The notes under the pieces are model-generated. The model had not been told where the DNA came from and searched no databases. It worked only from the letters and a program-made list of their open reading frames with translations. This document shows positions 1-8,373 of a DNA stretch of 49,621 nt, piece by piece. Numbering within the stretch: the stretch's first letter is position 1; the number at the start of each line of letters is the position of its first letter. The translations under genes and the position numbers were made by a program. Source of the DNA: Candidatus Peribacteraceae bacterium (GTDB lineage Bacteria; Patescibacteriota; Gracilibacteria; Peribacterales; Peribacteraceae). The stretch lies in assembly GCA_028712095.1 (NCBI GenBank), contig JAQTQU010000003.1:1-49621 (forward strand), read 5' to 3'.

Positions 1-633
1 CTGCTCACACTCATTCTTGCCGGATGCGGTTCGAAGACCGTGCGTCTCTCCCTCACCTTCGATATCGCCGATCCCGTGCAGCAATCCGTCCTTCTGGAAG
101 AGAGTAAACAGGTGATCGAACGGCGCCTGAGCCGCTTCGAGGATGCGACCCCCACAGCCATGGTTGCGGAGAGCGGCCAGAGCGGCGCGGTACTGCTCTC
201 GTTCGACGTGAACAATGCGGAGGCCCGTGCGGCCATCGTCGACGAACTCCTCGCGCCGTATTCACTGAGAATTATGACGGTCAGTACGGGAACCGGCGAT
301 CTGTTCGTGGAGGATCAGGGCTGGTTCACCGACACGGGCATTTCACAGAAGCAGATCGTCTCGGCCGAGGGCGCCGCCGATGAGGAGGGAAAAGGCATCG
401 TGCGGCTCGTCTTCTCCGACGAAGGCCGCGCCATGCTCACCAACATCTTCCAAAATAACCTCGGAGGCGTCATCGGGCTGTTCGTGCATGACCGGCTCAT
501 GGCCAAAATGCCGATCGATTCCTCCAAGCCGAAAACAGAAATCGTGATTGCGGGCATTCCGGTGCCCGACATGGCCCGCATCTTCGCCGACGATGTGAAC
601 GTGGGAACGCACGTCATCTTCTCCCTCCCCTAA
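1..633 (+). CDS. Lipoprotein with SecD P1-like domain (5' end outside window)
   Basis: The reading frame is open from base 1 and starts with a hydrophobic stretch ending in a lipobox (LAGC), so the mature protein is probably lipid-anchored from Cys9 of the visible part; the start codon lies before the window. The body resembles the periplasmic P1 region of SecD: a VIERRL-type segment near residue 38 and a later FSDEGRAML...[17 protein letters not shown] segment that matches the P1 head pattern (F-D-E-G-A-K-L ... I-x-V-D-x-x-x-x-A-P). There are no C-terminal membrane helices. It lies 28 nt before secD on the same strand, so it is probably an operon partner and may act with the translocase outside the membrane. 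The SecD relationship is my reading of motifs, not a profile hit. Confidence 0.7.
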   Translation: MLTLILAGCGSKTVRLSLTFDIADPVQQSVLLEESKQVIERRLSRFEDATPTAMVAESGQSGAVLLSFDVNNAEARAAIVDELLAPYSLRIMTVSTGTGDLFVEDQGWFTDTGISQKQIVSAEGAADEEGKGIVRLVFSDEGRAMLTNIFQNNLGGVIGLFVHDRLMAKMPIDSSKPKTEIVIAGIPVPDMARIFADDVNVGTHVIFSLP

Positions 634-661
634 CCCTTCCCCTAACCCTCACCCTTCCACC

Positions 662-3094
662 ATGGAATCCAACCGCCGCTATCTCTGGCCCGTCTTCACG
701 GGCGTCATCGGACTCCTCCTGCTCTTCATCGCCCTGCCGGACGGAGCGAAGCTCTGGGCTCCTGCGTTCCTGCGCGCGCCGACCTTTCACTTCGGTCTCG
801 ACCTGGTGGGAGGCACGCAGCTGGATTTTCGCGTTTCGGAGCAGGAAATGAACGATCAAGTCGCGCGGCTGGAAACTGAAATCGCCCAACTGAAAGATCA
901 GGGAGCCGGATCCGACAAGATCGGTATTCTCGAGAATCAGCTCTACTCGACAAAGCAGCAGCAGGCCACCGTCGTGGAATCGATCCGTACGGTCCTCGAG
1001 CGGCGTATCAACGCGCTCGGCGTGAGCGAGGCGGTGATCACGCCCTCCTACATGGGCGACGAGAGACACCTGCTCGTGGAATGTCCGGGCGTCGTGGATA
1101 CGCAGGAATGCATCCGCACGGTGGGCAAGACCATTCAACTGGAATTCAAAGAGGAATTTACCGAGCCGACAGCGGAGTTCGAACAGTCCGTCCGCGATCG
1201 TGCGAATGCCGCCCTGCGACGTATCACGGTCAGCGGCGCCACGCTTCCGCTTGTGGGGGAGGATCTGGGTTCCACGCTCGGCGTGGCGTACTCGGATACG
1301 CAGTGGTTTTTCAGGAAAGATCTTCCGAAAGGGCTCGAAGATCTGTGGACGGCGCCGGTCGGCAAGGTCCTGAAGCGCGAAGGATCCATCACGGTGCCGC
1401 AGCAGGATGAAAACGGTCAGACGACGGAAAAGGTCATTCCCGGCATCTTCCTTGCCGAAGCCGTGCGGCCCCGCACCCAGACCGGTCACCTCATTCAGGA
1501 AGCTCCGACGGCCTTCGCGATTCTGGCCAAAGAGCAGAAACTCACGTACACCCCGCATACGGACGTGCCGCTGGATGCGAAAGTGGAACCGCTCATCGCG
1601 GGGACACTGCAATCGATGACGCCGGGCGACCTGAAAACAGTGAGCATCGGAGCGGACGCCGCGGCTCTGCTCTTCCTGCGTGTTCGTACCCCGGGGCAGG
1701 ATCAAATGGCCGCCAGCCACATTCTGATCTCTTTCAAGGGCGCGGCGGCCGTGGGCGATAGCGTGACGCGCACCAAGGAAGAAGCCCTCGCGCTCGCAAA
1801 GGACCTCAAGATCGAGCTCGACAACGGTGCGGATTTTGCGACGCTCGCCAGGCAGTACTCGGATGACGGCAGCGGCAAATCGGGCGGCAGTCTGGGCACA
1901 TTCGTGCGCGGCGCGATGGTGGCTCCATTCGAGGATGCCGCCTTCGCCCTGCCGCAGGGAGGGATCAGCGATCCGGTCGAAACGCAGTTCGGGTACCACA
2001 TTATCCGTGCGGACCGTGCCGCTTCGCGGTCCTTTGACACTGCCTCCTACGATGAACTGCGCTTCACCGGAGCCGATGCGAAGACCCGGGCCGATACCGC
2101 GATGGCGGATCTGCAAGCGGGGAAAGTGCAGCAGATTGAAGATGCCGTCGCCCTGCGCACGCTCTTCTTCTCGCTCCTGCCGACCGGATGGAAAGACACG
2201 ACCCTCACGGGCAAGCACTTCCGCTCCGCCGGCGTCACGCTGGACCAGACGACCAACCTGCCCATTGTGCAGATCGCCTTCGACGACGAAGGTGCAAAGC
2301 TCTTTCAGGAACTCACCAAAAAGAACGTCGGCAAGCGCATTGCCATATTCGTGGGCGGTGATCTGGTCTCGGCCCCGACAGTGCAGACGGAAATCGCGGG
2401 GGGAACAGCCATCATCACCGGCAGCGGCAATTTTGACGAGGCACAGAAGCTCGCACAGGATCTGAATACCGGAGCGATTCCGGCCCCTATCTACCTGGCC
2501 GGACAGCATACGATCGAGGCCACGCTCGGCGGCGAGGCCCTGCGCACCTCGCTTGAGGCGGCGCTGATCGGTATTGTCATTCTCATGCTCTACATGATCG
2601 TCCTGTACCGTTTTCTGGGTATCCTCGCCGATGTGGCGCTGATGGGATACGCCCTCCTCTTCGTGGTCATCCTCAAGCTGCCGCTCTTCTTCTTCTCGAG
2701 CCAGTACATCGTGCTCACGCTGGCGGGTATGGCCGGCATCATCCTCTCGATCGGCATGGCCGTGGATGCGAACGTGCTCATCTTCGAACGCATCAAGGAG
2801 GAACTGCGCAAAGGCAAACTGGTGACCACGGCGGTGGAAGTGGGTTTCAAGCGCGCCTGGCCGAGTATCCGTGACGGCAATGCCTCCACGCTCCTCACCT
2901 GCGCCATTCTCTTCGTGATCGGAACATCGATCGTGCGCGGCTTCTCCATCACGCTGGGTATGGGCGTGCTCATGTCGATGTTCACGGCTATCACCGTCAC
3001 GCGCTGGCTCATCCGCAAAACCGCGCATCTGAACTTCGCAAGGAATTCCCGCCTGCTCGTGGGGGTGAAGACGTCTCCGCCTCCGGCGGTGTAA
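662..3094 (+). CDS. secD: Protein translocase subunit SecD with inserted parvulin (PpiC) domain
   Basis: SecD-family RND-like accessory subunit of the Sec translocon, which uses the proton gradient to help proteins leave the channel. Visible parts: an N-terminal membrane helix (about residues 8-27), the [11 protein letters not shown] motif (43-53), the P1 base with ERRINALGV (about 112-122), the head segment [13 protein letters not shown]...VSAP (539-575), and C-terminal membrane helices from about 621 with [17 protein letters not shown]. Between the P1 base and head is an insertion. Residues about 346-455 form a parvulin-type prolyl isomerase ([37 protein letters not shown]). At 810 aa it is much longer than a usual SecD. 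No secF follows; the next genes are on the opposite strand. Confidence 0.93.
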   Translation: MESNRRYLWPVFTGVIGLLLLFIALPDGAKLWAPAFLRAPTFHFGLDLVGGTQLDFRVSEQEMNDQVARLETEIAQLKDQGAGSDKIGILENQLYSTKQQQATVVESIRTVLERRINALGVSEAVITPSYMGDERHLLVECPGVVDTQECIRTVGKTIQLEFKEEFTEPTAEFEQSVRDRANAALRRITVSGATLPLVGEDLGSTLGVAYSDTQWFFRKDLPKGLEDLWTAPVGKVLKREGSITVPQQDENGQTTEKVIPGIFLAEAVRPRTQTGHLIQEAPTAFAILAKEQKLTYTPHTDVPLDAKVEPLIAGTLQSMTPGDLKTVSIGADAAALLFLRVRTPGQDQMAASHILISFKGAAAVGDSVTRTKEEALALAKDLKIELDNGADFATLARQYSDDGSGKSGGSLGTFVRGAMVAPFEDAAFALPQGGISDPVETQFGYHIIRADRAASRSFDTASYDELRFTGADAKTRADTAMADLQAGKVQQIEDAVALRTLFFSLLPTGWKDTTLTGKHFRSAGVTLDQTTNLPIVQIAFDDEGAKLFQELTKKNVGKRIAIFVGGDLVSAPTVQTEIAGGTAIITGSGNFDEAQKLAQDLNTGAIPAPIYLAGQHTIEATLGGEALRTSLEAALIGIVILMLYMIVLYRFLGILADVALMGYALLFVVILKLPLFFFSSQYIVLTLAGMAGIILSIGMAVDANVLIFERIKEELRKGKLVTTAVEVGFKRAWPSIRDGNASTLLTCAILFVIGTSIVRGFSITLGMGVLMSMFTAITVTRWLIRKTAHLNFARNSRLLVGVKTSPPPAV

Positions 3095-3114
3095 ATCGCA
3101 CATGACCGGTTCCG

Positions 3115-3588
3115 TCATGCCTTGTGTCCGCAACAGTGCTTGAATTTTTTCCGGCTCCCGCACGGACAGGGGGCGTTGCGGCCAACCCTCTTCTGCGATG
3201 CTTGCACCTGCTCTCTCCGCTGCATCGTTTCGACGGCATCACCGATACCCCTGACATCATCCACCTCTCTACCTTCGAGAAGGGTAAAGAGCTCCGCGGC
3301 ATCCCTGTTTCCCGTAAGACGATCACGCATCCCCCGGGGAACCCATGAAAGAATGGTATCGAGACGATCGAGAATTTCCCGGTTCTGCTGCTCCGGATCC
3401 ACGGACTTCGAGAAACGGGAAGCGAAGCGAAGCATGCCAACTCCCGCACCAAAGCACAGCCACCGCAGCTTCCACAGAACTCCCAGTCGCCCGGCATCAA
3501 TCGTTCCTTTCTTCTTTTGTTCCGCGCCGGAAGTGACGGACTCGCCCTGCACACGCTCTCCTCTGTTTTGGTGGCGTTCGGCACTCAT
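3115..3588 (-). CDS. SEC-C motif protein
   Basis: 157 aa. The C-terminus carries a SEC-C zinc-binding motif (GRNAPCPCGSRKKFKHCCG, C-x-C-x8-C-C pattern), as found at the end of SecA and in many small accessory proteins. The middle is a helical region without a recognised domain, with one moderately hydrophobic segment (about residues 38-55). It converges on secD with a 20-nt gap. The SEC-C motif binds zinc and often mediates contact with SecB or ribosomes in other proteins; a role here cannot be read from sequence. Confidence 0.75.
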   Translation of the reverse strand: MSAERHQNRGERVQGESVTSGAEQKKKGTIDAGRLGVLWKLRWLCFGAGVGMLRFASRFSKSVDPEQQNREILDRLDTILSWVPRGMRDRLTGNRDAAELFTLLEGREVDDVRGIGDAVETMQRREQVQASQKRVGRNAPCPCGSRKKFKHCCGHKA

Positions 3589-3620
3589 GGAGAGAAAAGG
3601 GAATATACTCTTCAGATACT

Positions 3621-4256
3621 TCAGGCCGCCGCCGGCACGCCTCCGTTCTTCCTGATCTCAAGATCGTGGAACTGTCCGGCACGCACGAGTGCGCGATCCT
3701 GCTCATCCATCGTCACCCGTGCAAATCCGCGGTATTCATCGGAAAGAAAATCAATACGCTTCTGGCGCGAAATGGCCGCCATTTCTCGGATGGCACGCGC
3801 ATCGTACGTCTCGGCACTGATGGTGACCGTTTCCGCATCAGCCTGCGCGGATTGCCGGGTGTGTTCCTGCTCATGTACGAGAATATCTTTGGCCTTTTCA
3901 CTATCGACAACGCCATCACCGCCCGTGATCTTTTTGGGATCGATACGAATCACATCCGTCCCCAGTTGCGCCTCGCCCGCCACATCATCATCCAGTTTCT
4001 TGAGCGTGAGAGAGGAACCGCGAAACGCCTGATTCAAATCTTCCGCTGCATGCTCCAGTACGTGCGCCGCCTCATCCCGTTCCTCAGGAGAGCTGTATTC
4101 CAGAGCATCTGCCGCCTCAGAGCGGGTTGCCTTCGTGATGCCCTGACGTACTTCCCGCGCCCGCTCGATGAGACGGGCTTTAAACGCATCGACTGACCCG
4201 TCGTGCCGATCCGCAACCTCGTCGTAGAGTGCCTGTGCGTGTTCATGGGATGCCAT
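3621..4256 (-). CDS. Putative metallopeptidase-like protein with HEQEH motif
   Basis: About 211 aa from the ATG at 4256 (in-frame ATGs at 4286, 4316 and 4346 are alternatives). A largely helical, charged N-terminal half is followed by ILVHEQEHTRQSAQAD, an HExxH zinc-site motif in a context like that of DUF4157 peptidases (HE-x-x-H-x-x-Q). No third zinc ligand can be assigned with certainty. No signal peptide or membrane helix is visible. It stands alone between the SEC-C gene and the intergenic structured element. Peptidase activity is a family-level guess. Confidence 0.6.
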   Translation of the reverse strand: MASHEHAQALYDEVADRHDGSVDAFKARLIERAREVRQGITKATRSEAADALEYSSPEERDEAAHVLEHAAEDLNQAFRGSSLTLKKLDDDVAGEAQLGTDVIRIDPKKITGGDGVVDSEKAKDILVHEQEHTRQSAQADAETVTISAETYDARAIREMAAISRQKRIDFLSDEYRGFARVTMDEQDRALVRAGQFHDLEIRKNGGVPAAA

Positions 4257-4403
4257 ACGTGCCCATCGTGACGGAGAAAAAGCCATGCACCAACCATTTG
4301 GGCGGCAAAGTGGCATTACAGCTTTAATTTGGCCTATGGAAGCCAAAAAATAACACGTACAAAACCACCAGTAGGGCCTACTGGAAACAAGAAATCACAC
4401 AGG

Positions 4404-4550
4404 AACAAACAAAACACAAACCAGACGCATAGCACTGATAAGTGCCTTTCAGTAACAGAGCCAACAGAACACGGAGGTTTACTGTCAGGAAGGCAAGGGA
4501 GGTGTCGGAGGGGGTAGGGAACCGGACAAGGTTCCCTCCTCCTCTGACAA
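4404..4550 (+). ncRNA. Candidate structured RNA, copy 1
   Basis: No gene fits 4257-4599. The 3' part, 4504-4548, folds into an almost continuous 19-bp hairpin: 4504-4514 pair with 4538-4548 (two G-T wobbles), T4515 is bulged, 4516-4523 pair with 4530-4537, and the loop is GGACAA. Just upstream, 4476-4503 matches a block at 34584-34610 (GGTTTACTGTYAGGARGG, YAARGGRG). An A-rich AAACAAAACACAAAC run near 4408-4422 is also shared. A second copy lies at 34509-34653. Strand is inferred; no T-run follows the hairpin on either strand, so it is not a standard terminator. Confidence 0.6.
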
Positions 4551-4599
4551 AAAATGATTCAAACTGTATCAACGAGGTAAGGCTGCTCTCGCAACACAA

Positions 4600-5094
4600 T
4601 TATTTTTTCCGATCGTAGATAAGAAAATCCATCGCATATGTATTCTCCTCGTCCTCAGAAAATTCCTCCCGGCTCACCTCTTTCCACTCCGGTGTCGGGA
4701 AAGGCGGGAAGAATGAATCCGCTTCAGGTGCACAGTGCACGCGGGTAAAGTACACGCGGTCGACCATAGGCAGCATCGTCGCGTAGATCATTCCTCCGCC
4801 GATCACGAAAGCCTCGGTCTCACCGGATGCACGGGCCGCCTCGATCGCCTGCTTCGGCGAACCCACCACCGTGCACCCATCGATCTTCAGATCGGGAATG
4901 TTGGTGACGACGATATTCAAACGCTTGGGGAGCGGCCGCCCGATGGATTCGTACGTGCGCTGCCCCATGATCACCGCATGCCCGCTCGTCGTTTCGCGAA
5001 AGTGCTGCATGTCGCGCGGCAGATCCCAGAGCAGCGCGTTGTTGGCCCCTATAGCCCCGTTTTCCGCCACGGCAACAATTAGTGAAAGCTGCAT
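4600..5094 (-). CDS. folA: Dihydrofolate reductase
   Basis: 164 aa, normal length for DHFR, which reduces dihydrofolate to tetrahydrofolate with NADPH in the cytosol. Family features: LIVAVAENGAIGANNALLWDLPRDMQHFRE at the N-terminus (substrate-site acidic residue after W), VIMGQRTYESIGRPLPKRLNIVV (NADPH binding), FVIGGGMIYATML, and the C-terminal strand with WKEVSREEF. The ATG at 5094 starts the conserved MQLSLIVAV; the open frame continues upstream into repeat sequence and is not needed. The downstream product pairs functionally with thyA, which lies about 640 nt upstream on the same strand. Confidence 0.95.
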   Translation of the reverse strand: MQLSLIVAVAENGAIGANNALLWDLPRDMQHFRETTSGHAVIMGQRTYESIGRPLPKRLNIVVTNIPDLKIDGCTVVGSPKQAIEAARASGETEAFVIGGGMIYATMLPMVDRVYFTRVHCAPEADSFFPPFPTPEWKEVSREEFSEDEENTYAMDFLIYDRKK

Positions 5095-5126
5095 GAAGAA
5101 TATTAGAATACTGGAATAGTAGAGTA

Positions 5127-5501
5127 TCAGGGAGTGTGCGAAACAGCCCTTTTCCGAGAAGAAGTAATAAGACCTGAAAGGAGTTTGCCCGCTTGATCGG
5201 CAATGACCAATGCACGTTGAATATCTTGAGTAGCAAGCAAACGCACACGTACTGCCACAAGTAGATAAGCGACCACTTCGGAACATTCTCCGCGCGCAAT
5301 AGTGAAATGATGGGCTTTATCGAGATACGTATAACGACCAAATCCTTCCGCAATGTTTGCAATAATACTGGATGACGAACGCTTCAACTGTGAACTCAGG
5401 CCATACATTTCTTCCTTTGGAAGTTTTCGACATAACTGATACACCTCTTCCACCAGATCCATCGCAATCTGCGCTGCCTTCAAATCCATAAAGTGATCCA
5501 T
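5127..5501 (-). CDS. Four-helix bundle protein (23S rRNA-intervening-sequence protein family)
   Basis: 124 aa from ATG 5501 (MDHFMDLKAAQ); an in-frame ATG at 5543 is possible. It shows the family pattern: a short N-terminal D-L-K-A-A-Q-I helix, LCRKLPKEEMYGLSSQLKRSSSSIIANIAEGFGRYT, a helix with FTIARGECSEVVAYL, and a last helix ending GKLLSGLI. These small helical proteins are known inside 23S rRNA insertions and alone in many CPR genomes; their function is unknown. It sits between folA and thyA. A paralogue lies at 14146-14505. Confidence 0.85.
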   Translation of the reverse strand: MDHFMDLKAAQIAMDLVEEVYQLCRKLPKEEMYGLSSQLKRSSSSIIANIAEGFGRYTYLDKAHHFTIARGECSEVVAYLLVAVRVRLLATQDIQRALVIADQAGKLLSGLITSSRKRAVSHTP

Positions 5502-5648
5502 CCTGATCAGCATGACGTACAGACGATTTCTTGCCAGATCCAAAGAAAAAATAGATGGCAGGTACCACTTTTACACCGCTTCTATAAGCCAATAATCCAG
5601 TTCTACATTCACACAGAACGCCCGTCAATTCCACCAATTTCCTAATGT

Positions 5649-5727
5649 TCCATTACTCTAATACTCTCATACTCTAATATTCTCATACTCTAATATTCTC
5701 ATACTCTCATATTCCAATACTCTCATT
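5649..5727. repeat. Degenerate TACTCTAATATTCTCA-type low-complexity repeat
   Basis: Imperfect tandem array of units such as ACTCTAATATTCTCAT immediately downstream of thyA. The same style of sequence, in either orientation, recurs at 5098-5128, 8107-8260, 14636-14672, 20985-21005, 25317-25402 and 42126-42218, mostly between genes and often touching start or stop codons. Confidence 0.75.
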
Positions 5728-5730
5728 CCC

Positions 5731-6567
5731 TTAAACAGCAATCGGCGCCTTGATGGCCGGATGCGGATCGTAGTTAAGCATCTGAAAGTCACCGAACGTG
5801 AAGCCAAAGATGGACTGTACTTCCGGGTTGAGCTGAAGCTGCGGAAGCGACCTTGGTTCGCGCGTGAGTTGTTCACGGGCCTGGTCGAGATGATTGGAAT
5901 AGAGGTGCAGATCGCCGAACGTGTGGACGAAATCCCCCACTGCAAGCCCCGTCACCTGCGCCACCATGTGCGTGAGAAAGCTGTACGAAGCGATGTTGAA
6001 GGGCACACCGAGAAAAATATCCGCGCTGCGCTGGTACAATTGACAACTGAGCGCGGGCGTTCCCGCCCGCGGATGGCGCGCAACATAAAATTGAAAGAGG
6101 CAGTGACAGGGTGCCAGCGCCATCTTGCCACGCTTCACATTCTCCTGCGGCTTGATGAGACCGTCGGGGATCAGCGGAGGATTCCACGCCGAGACGATCA
6201 ACCGGCGCGAGTCGGGGTTGCGCCTGATCTCGTCCACGACCCACTGGATCTGATCGACGCCGCTGAAATCGCGCCACTGTTTGCCGTAGAGCGGGCCTAA
6301 ATCACCATGCTCGTCCGCCCACTCGTCCCAGATGGAAACGCCGTTGTCTTTGAGGTATTTGATGTTCGTCTCGCCGCGCAGAAACCACAGAAGTTCATGG
6401 AGGATGGAACGCGTGTGGAGCTTCTTCGTGGTGAGAAGCGGGAATCCCTGGGCGAGATCGAACCGCATCTGCGCGCCGAAGACCGAGTACGTGCCGGTAC
6501 CGGTGCGGTCGGATTTCTGCGTGCCGTTCTCGAGGACATGCCTGAGGAGATCCAGGTACTGTTGCAT
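5731..6567 (-). CDS. thyA: Thymidylate synthase
   Basis: 278 aa ThyA-type enzyme that methylates dUMP to dTMP using methylene-tetrahydrofolate. Family segments: [18 protein letters not shown] (phosphate-binding Arg), the [11 protein letters not shown] helix, [10 protein letters not shown], catalytic Cys154 in [27 protein letters not shown], and the dUMP-binding HLYSNHLDQ. The stretch between AWNP and the catalytic Cys is about ten residues longer than usual ([18 protein letters not shown]). The gene is followed by a repeat array, the four-helix-bundle gene and folA, which recycles the dihydrofolate it makes. Confidence 0.96.
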   Translation of the reverse strand: MQQYLDLLRHVLENGTQKSDRTGTGTYSVFGAQMRFDLAQGFPLLTTKKLHTRSILHELLWFLRGETNIKYLKDNGVSIWDEWADEHGDLGPLYGKQWRDFSGVDQIQWVVDEIRRNPDSRRLIVSAWNPPLIPDGLIKPQENVKRGKMALAPCHCLFQFYVARHPRAGTPALSCQLYQRSADIFLGVPFNIASYSFLTHMVAQVTGLAVGDFVHTFGDLHLYSNHLDQAREQLTREPRSLPQLQLNPEVQSIFGFTFGDFQMLNYDPHPAIKAPIAV

Positions 6568-6612
6568 GGGAGGCTATCCTACAAGCTACCAGCTACCAGC
6601 TACAAGCTCTTG
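6568..6612. repeat. Short CTACCAGCTACAAGCT-type repeat
   Basis: Imperfect tandem of CTACAAGCTACCAGCTACCAGCTACAAGC between the thyA start and the end of the TrmB-like gene; it overlaps the last codons of the latter (AKSL). It is another example of low-complexity spacer sequence at gene borders. Confidence 0.55.
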
Positions 6613-7373
6613 GCATATCTCCATGCCATTTCAAAAATCTGCTTTTGGGTTTCCGCCACTTCCACGCTCTCGATAATCACGCCAAAGACGTGATCCGCTG
6701 AGCCGAATGAGCTTGTACTGAGGCCGCCGCCGAATGTGCAAATTGCCACCTTGTGATCGTAGATATTGATCTCGTTCTGGAAATCGAAATCTTTGGAGGG
6801 AACCAGACGGATTTCGCGCAGACGCTTACGGTCTTCTCCGTGCACTGTGCGGCCGGCTTCGTCATCGGGAGCGATGCCCCGCAGCCGGATCCTGCGCCGC
6901 ACGCGTTCCGCCACGTACTCCTCGTCATAGTCGGGCCAGAAGTGGCGAACCGCCGCGGAGTTGGCGAAGTTGAGCAGCTCCGATTTCGCCATGAGCGTGT
7001 CTTCGTACACGCGCCGCACTCCTTCCCATCCTTCAAAGAAACGGATGACGGGGCGCCGCCGGTCCTGGCCCTGCAAACTCCGCAATTCTGGAAGCACACG
7101 CTGCAGCGCATCCGCATTCTTGCGCGCCTCAATGGCCAGGTGTTCGGGCGGAACCGGCTGGTACCACTTGGCCCGGACCTTTCGGACGACGGTGAGGAGC
7201 CCGCGTCGCGCCAGCCCCTCAAGCGTGTTGTAGGCGGTAATGCGATTGAGTTTCGTGGCTTTGGCATACGCAGAAGCCGGTGCGGACCCGATCGAAAGCC
7301 CCGCGAGGTAGAGCGCGGATTCCTTCTCATCGAGCCCGATGGAACGGAGGATGTGCAACAGGTCTGCGGCCAT
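6600..7373 (-). CDS. TrmB-like transcriptional regulator
   Basis: 257 aa from ATG 7373 (MAADLLHILRSIGLDEKESALYLAGL). The N-terminal 70 residues form a winged helix of the TrmB type (IGLDEKESALYLAGLSIGSAPASAYAKATKLNRITAYNTLEGLARRGLL), and the remainder resembles the effector part of archaeal/CPR TrmB-like proteins (RFFEGWEGVRRVYEDTL, KVAICTFGGGLSTSSFGSADHVFGVIIES). Such proteins act as DNA-binding sensors, mostly of sugars; the ligand is unknown here. An open frame extends upstream to 7589, but the domain starts at 7373. It lies downstream of nth on the same strand. Confidence 0.85.
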   Translation of the reverse strand: MAADLLHILRSIGLDEKESALYLAGLSIGSAPASAYAKATKLNRITAYNTLEGLARRGLLTVVRKVRAKWYQPVPPEHLAIEARKNADALQRVLPELRSLQGQDRRRPVIRFFEGWEGVRRVYEDTLMAKSELLNFANSAAVRHFWPDYDEEYVAERVRRRIRLRGIAPDDEAGRTVHGEDRKRLREIRLVPSKDFDFQNEINIYDHKVAICTFGGGLSTSSFGSADHVFGVIIESVEVAETQKQIFEMAWRYAKSL

Positions 7374-7447
7374 GGGCAGAGAATACCGGCGTTGTAATTT
7401 ATGACAACAAAAAGGGTACTTTTGCAGCCGGGATTCGCGAATCCCAG

Positions 7448-8104
7448 CTACGATCCCACCAAATCCTTCTTTCCCGTCACAAGTGACGACGGACACTCCC
7501 TCTTGAACACACACTGCCCGCACTTCCTTCTCTGCCCCGTACAGACCGTCCGTCCGTGGCTGATGAAGAGCGCATTGATCCTGCCCCACTCCCTGCGCGG
7601 GAAGAGCTTCATCAGATCCTGCTCCACCCGCTCCGGCGTCTTGCCTTTTGAAAGTCCCAGACGCCGCGCCATACGGAATACATGCGTATCCACTGCAATA
7701 CCTTCATTCTTCCCAAAGGCTCCATAGAGGACGATACAGGCGGTCTTGCGTCCGACGCCCGGGAGCGCTGTAAGCGCCTCCATCGTCCGTGGCACAGCTC
7801 CGTCATGATCCTTCTTCAGCTTTGCGCAGAGTGTATGGATGTACTTCGCCTTGGAGTGGAACGTGCCGCAGGAATGAATCAGCCGCTCGAGCTCGGCGCG
7901 GGAGAGACGGAGGTAATCGTCCGCCGTCCTTAAACGTGCGAAGAGCGACGGCGTCACGCGATTCACCTGCGCATCGGTACAGCGGGCCGAGAGGATCGTG
8001 GCAATCAAAAGATCGAGAGGAGTTTGCCAGCGCAGAAAGGATTTCGGCGGATGGTAGAGCTTCTTCAGGGAACGCAGGAGGATGGATGGAGAGGGATGTT
8101 TCAC
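7448..8104 (-). CDS. nth: Endonuclease III
   Basis: DNA glycosylase/AP lyase for oxidised pyrimidines. 218 aa from a GTG at 8104; an ATG at 8164 would add 20 residues coded by repeat sequence, which is unlikely. It shows the helix-hairpin-helix LPGVGRKTA with the catalytic Lys, VDTHVFR with the catalytic Asp, and the C-terminal 4Fe-4S motif C-x6-C-x2-C-x5-C (CTGQRRKCGQCVFKREC). Length is normal for Nth. The region upstream is a low-complexity repeat. Confidence 0.93.
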   Translation of the reverse strand: MKHPSPSILLRSLKKLYHPPKSFLRWQTPLDLLIATILSARCTDAQVNRVTPSLFARLRTADDYLRLSRAELERLIHSCGTFHSKAKYIHTLCAKLKKDHDGAVPRTMEALTALPGVGRKTACIVLYGAFGKNEGIAVDTHVFRMARRLGLSKGKTPERVEQDLMKLFPRREWGRINALFISHGRTVCTGQRRKCGQCVFKRECPSSLVTGKKDLVGS

Positions 8105-8106
8105 GG

Positions 8107-8260
8107 AGCGAGAGTATTGGAATACTAGAGTACTGGAATACTGGGGGAAAGTGTGAGATTGCACGCAGCGATGGCGTTACTTCGATCCTCGATAATCCAA
8201 TCCTCGGCAATCCAGCCCCCCAGTACTCCAGTCCCGAGTATTCGAGTATTCCAGTCCCTC
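8107..8260. repeat. Degenerate AGTATTGGAATACTAG-type repeats
   Basis: Two blocks, 8109-8144 (AGAGTATTGGAATACTAGAG and similar) and 8218-8256 (CAGTACTCCAGTCCCGAGTA and similar), in the divergent spacer between nth and the exonuclease gene. They belong to the same family as the array at 5649-5727. Confidence 0.65.
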
Positions 8261-8359
8261 GTACTCCCGCTGTCAGTCAATCCAACCCTTCGCTCCCGCG
8301 CACCCTTTGGGAAAAAACACGTCAAGTGAACTCGTCTGGCAGATCGCAAGTACAACGCC

Positions 8360-8373
8360 TATAGTCGGCTCCC
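8360..8373 (+). promoter_or_regulatory. -10 element for the exonuclease gene
   Basis: TATAGT at 8360-8365 ends 8 nt before the ATG at 8374. No Shine-Dalgarno sequence fits in the gap, so the transcript probably starts at or next to the ATG. No clear -35. Confidence 0.55.

Noticed and set aside
662-3094. secD and a separate ppiC gene fused by assembly error
   Set aside because: The frame is continuous and SecD motifs occur on both sides of the parvulin domain in correct order, so an internal insertion is the simpler reading.
614-3163. 849-codon open frame antisense to secD
   Set aside because: It mirrors secD in a GC-rich gene, has His/Arg/Glu-rich low-plausibility sequence and no domain; secD is certain.
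4504-4548. Hairpin as a Rho-independent terminator of folA
   Set aside because: No T-run follows on either strand, and the conserved sequence 5' of the stem shared with copy 2 exceeds what a terminator needs.
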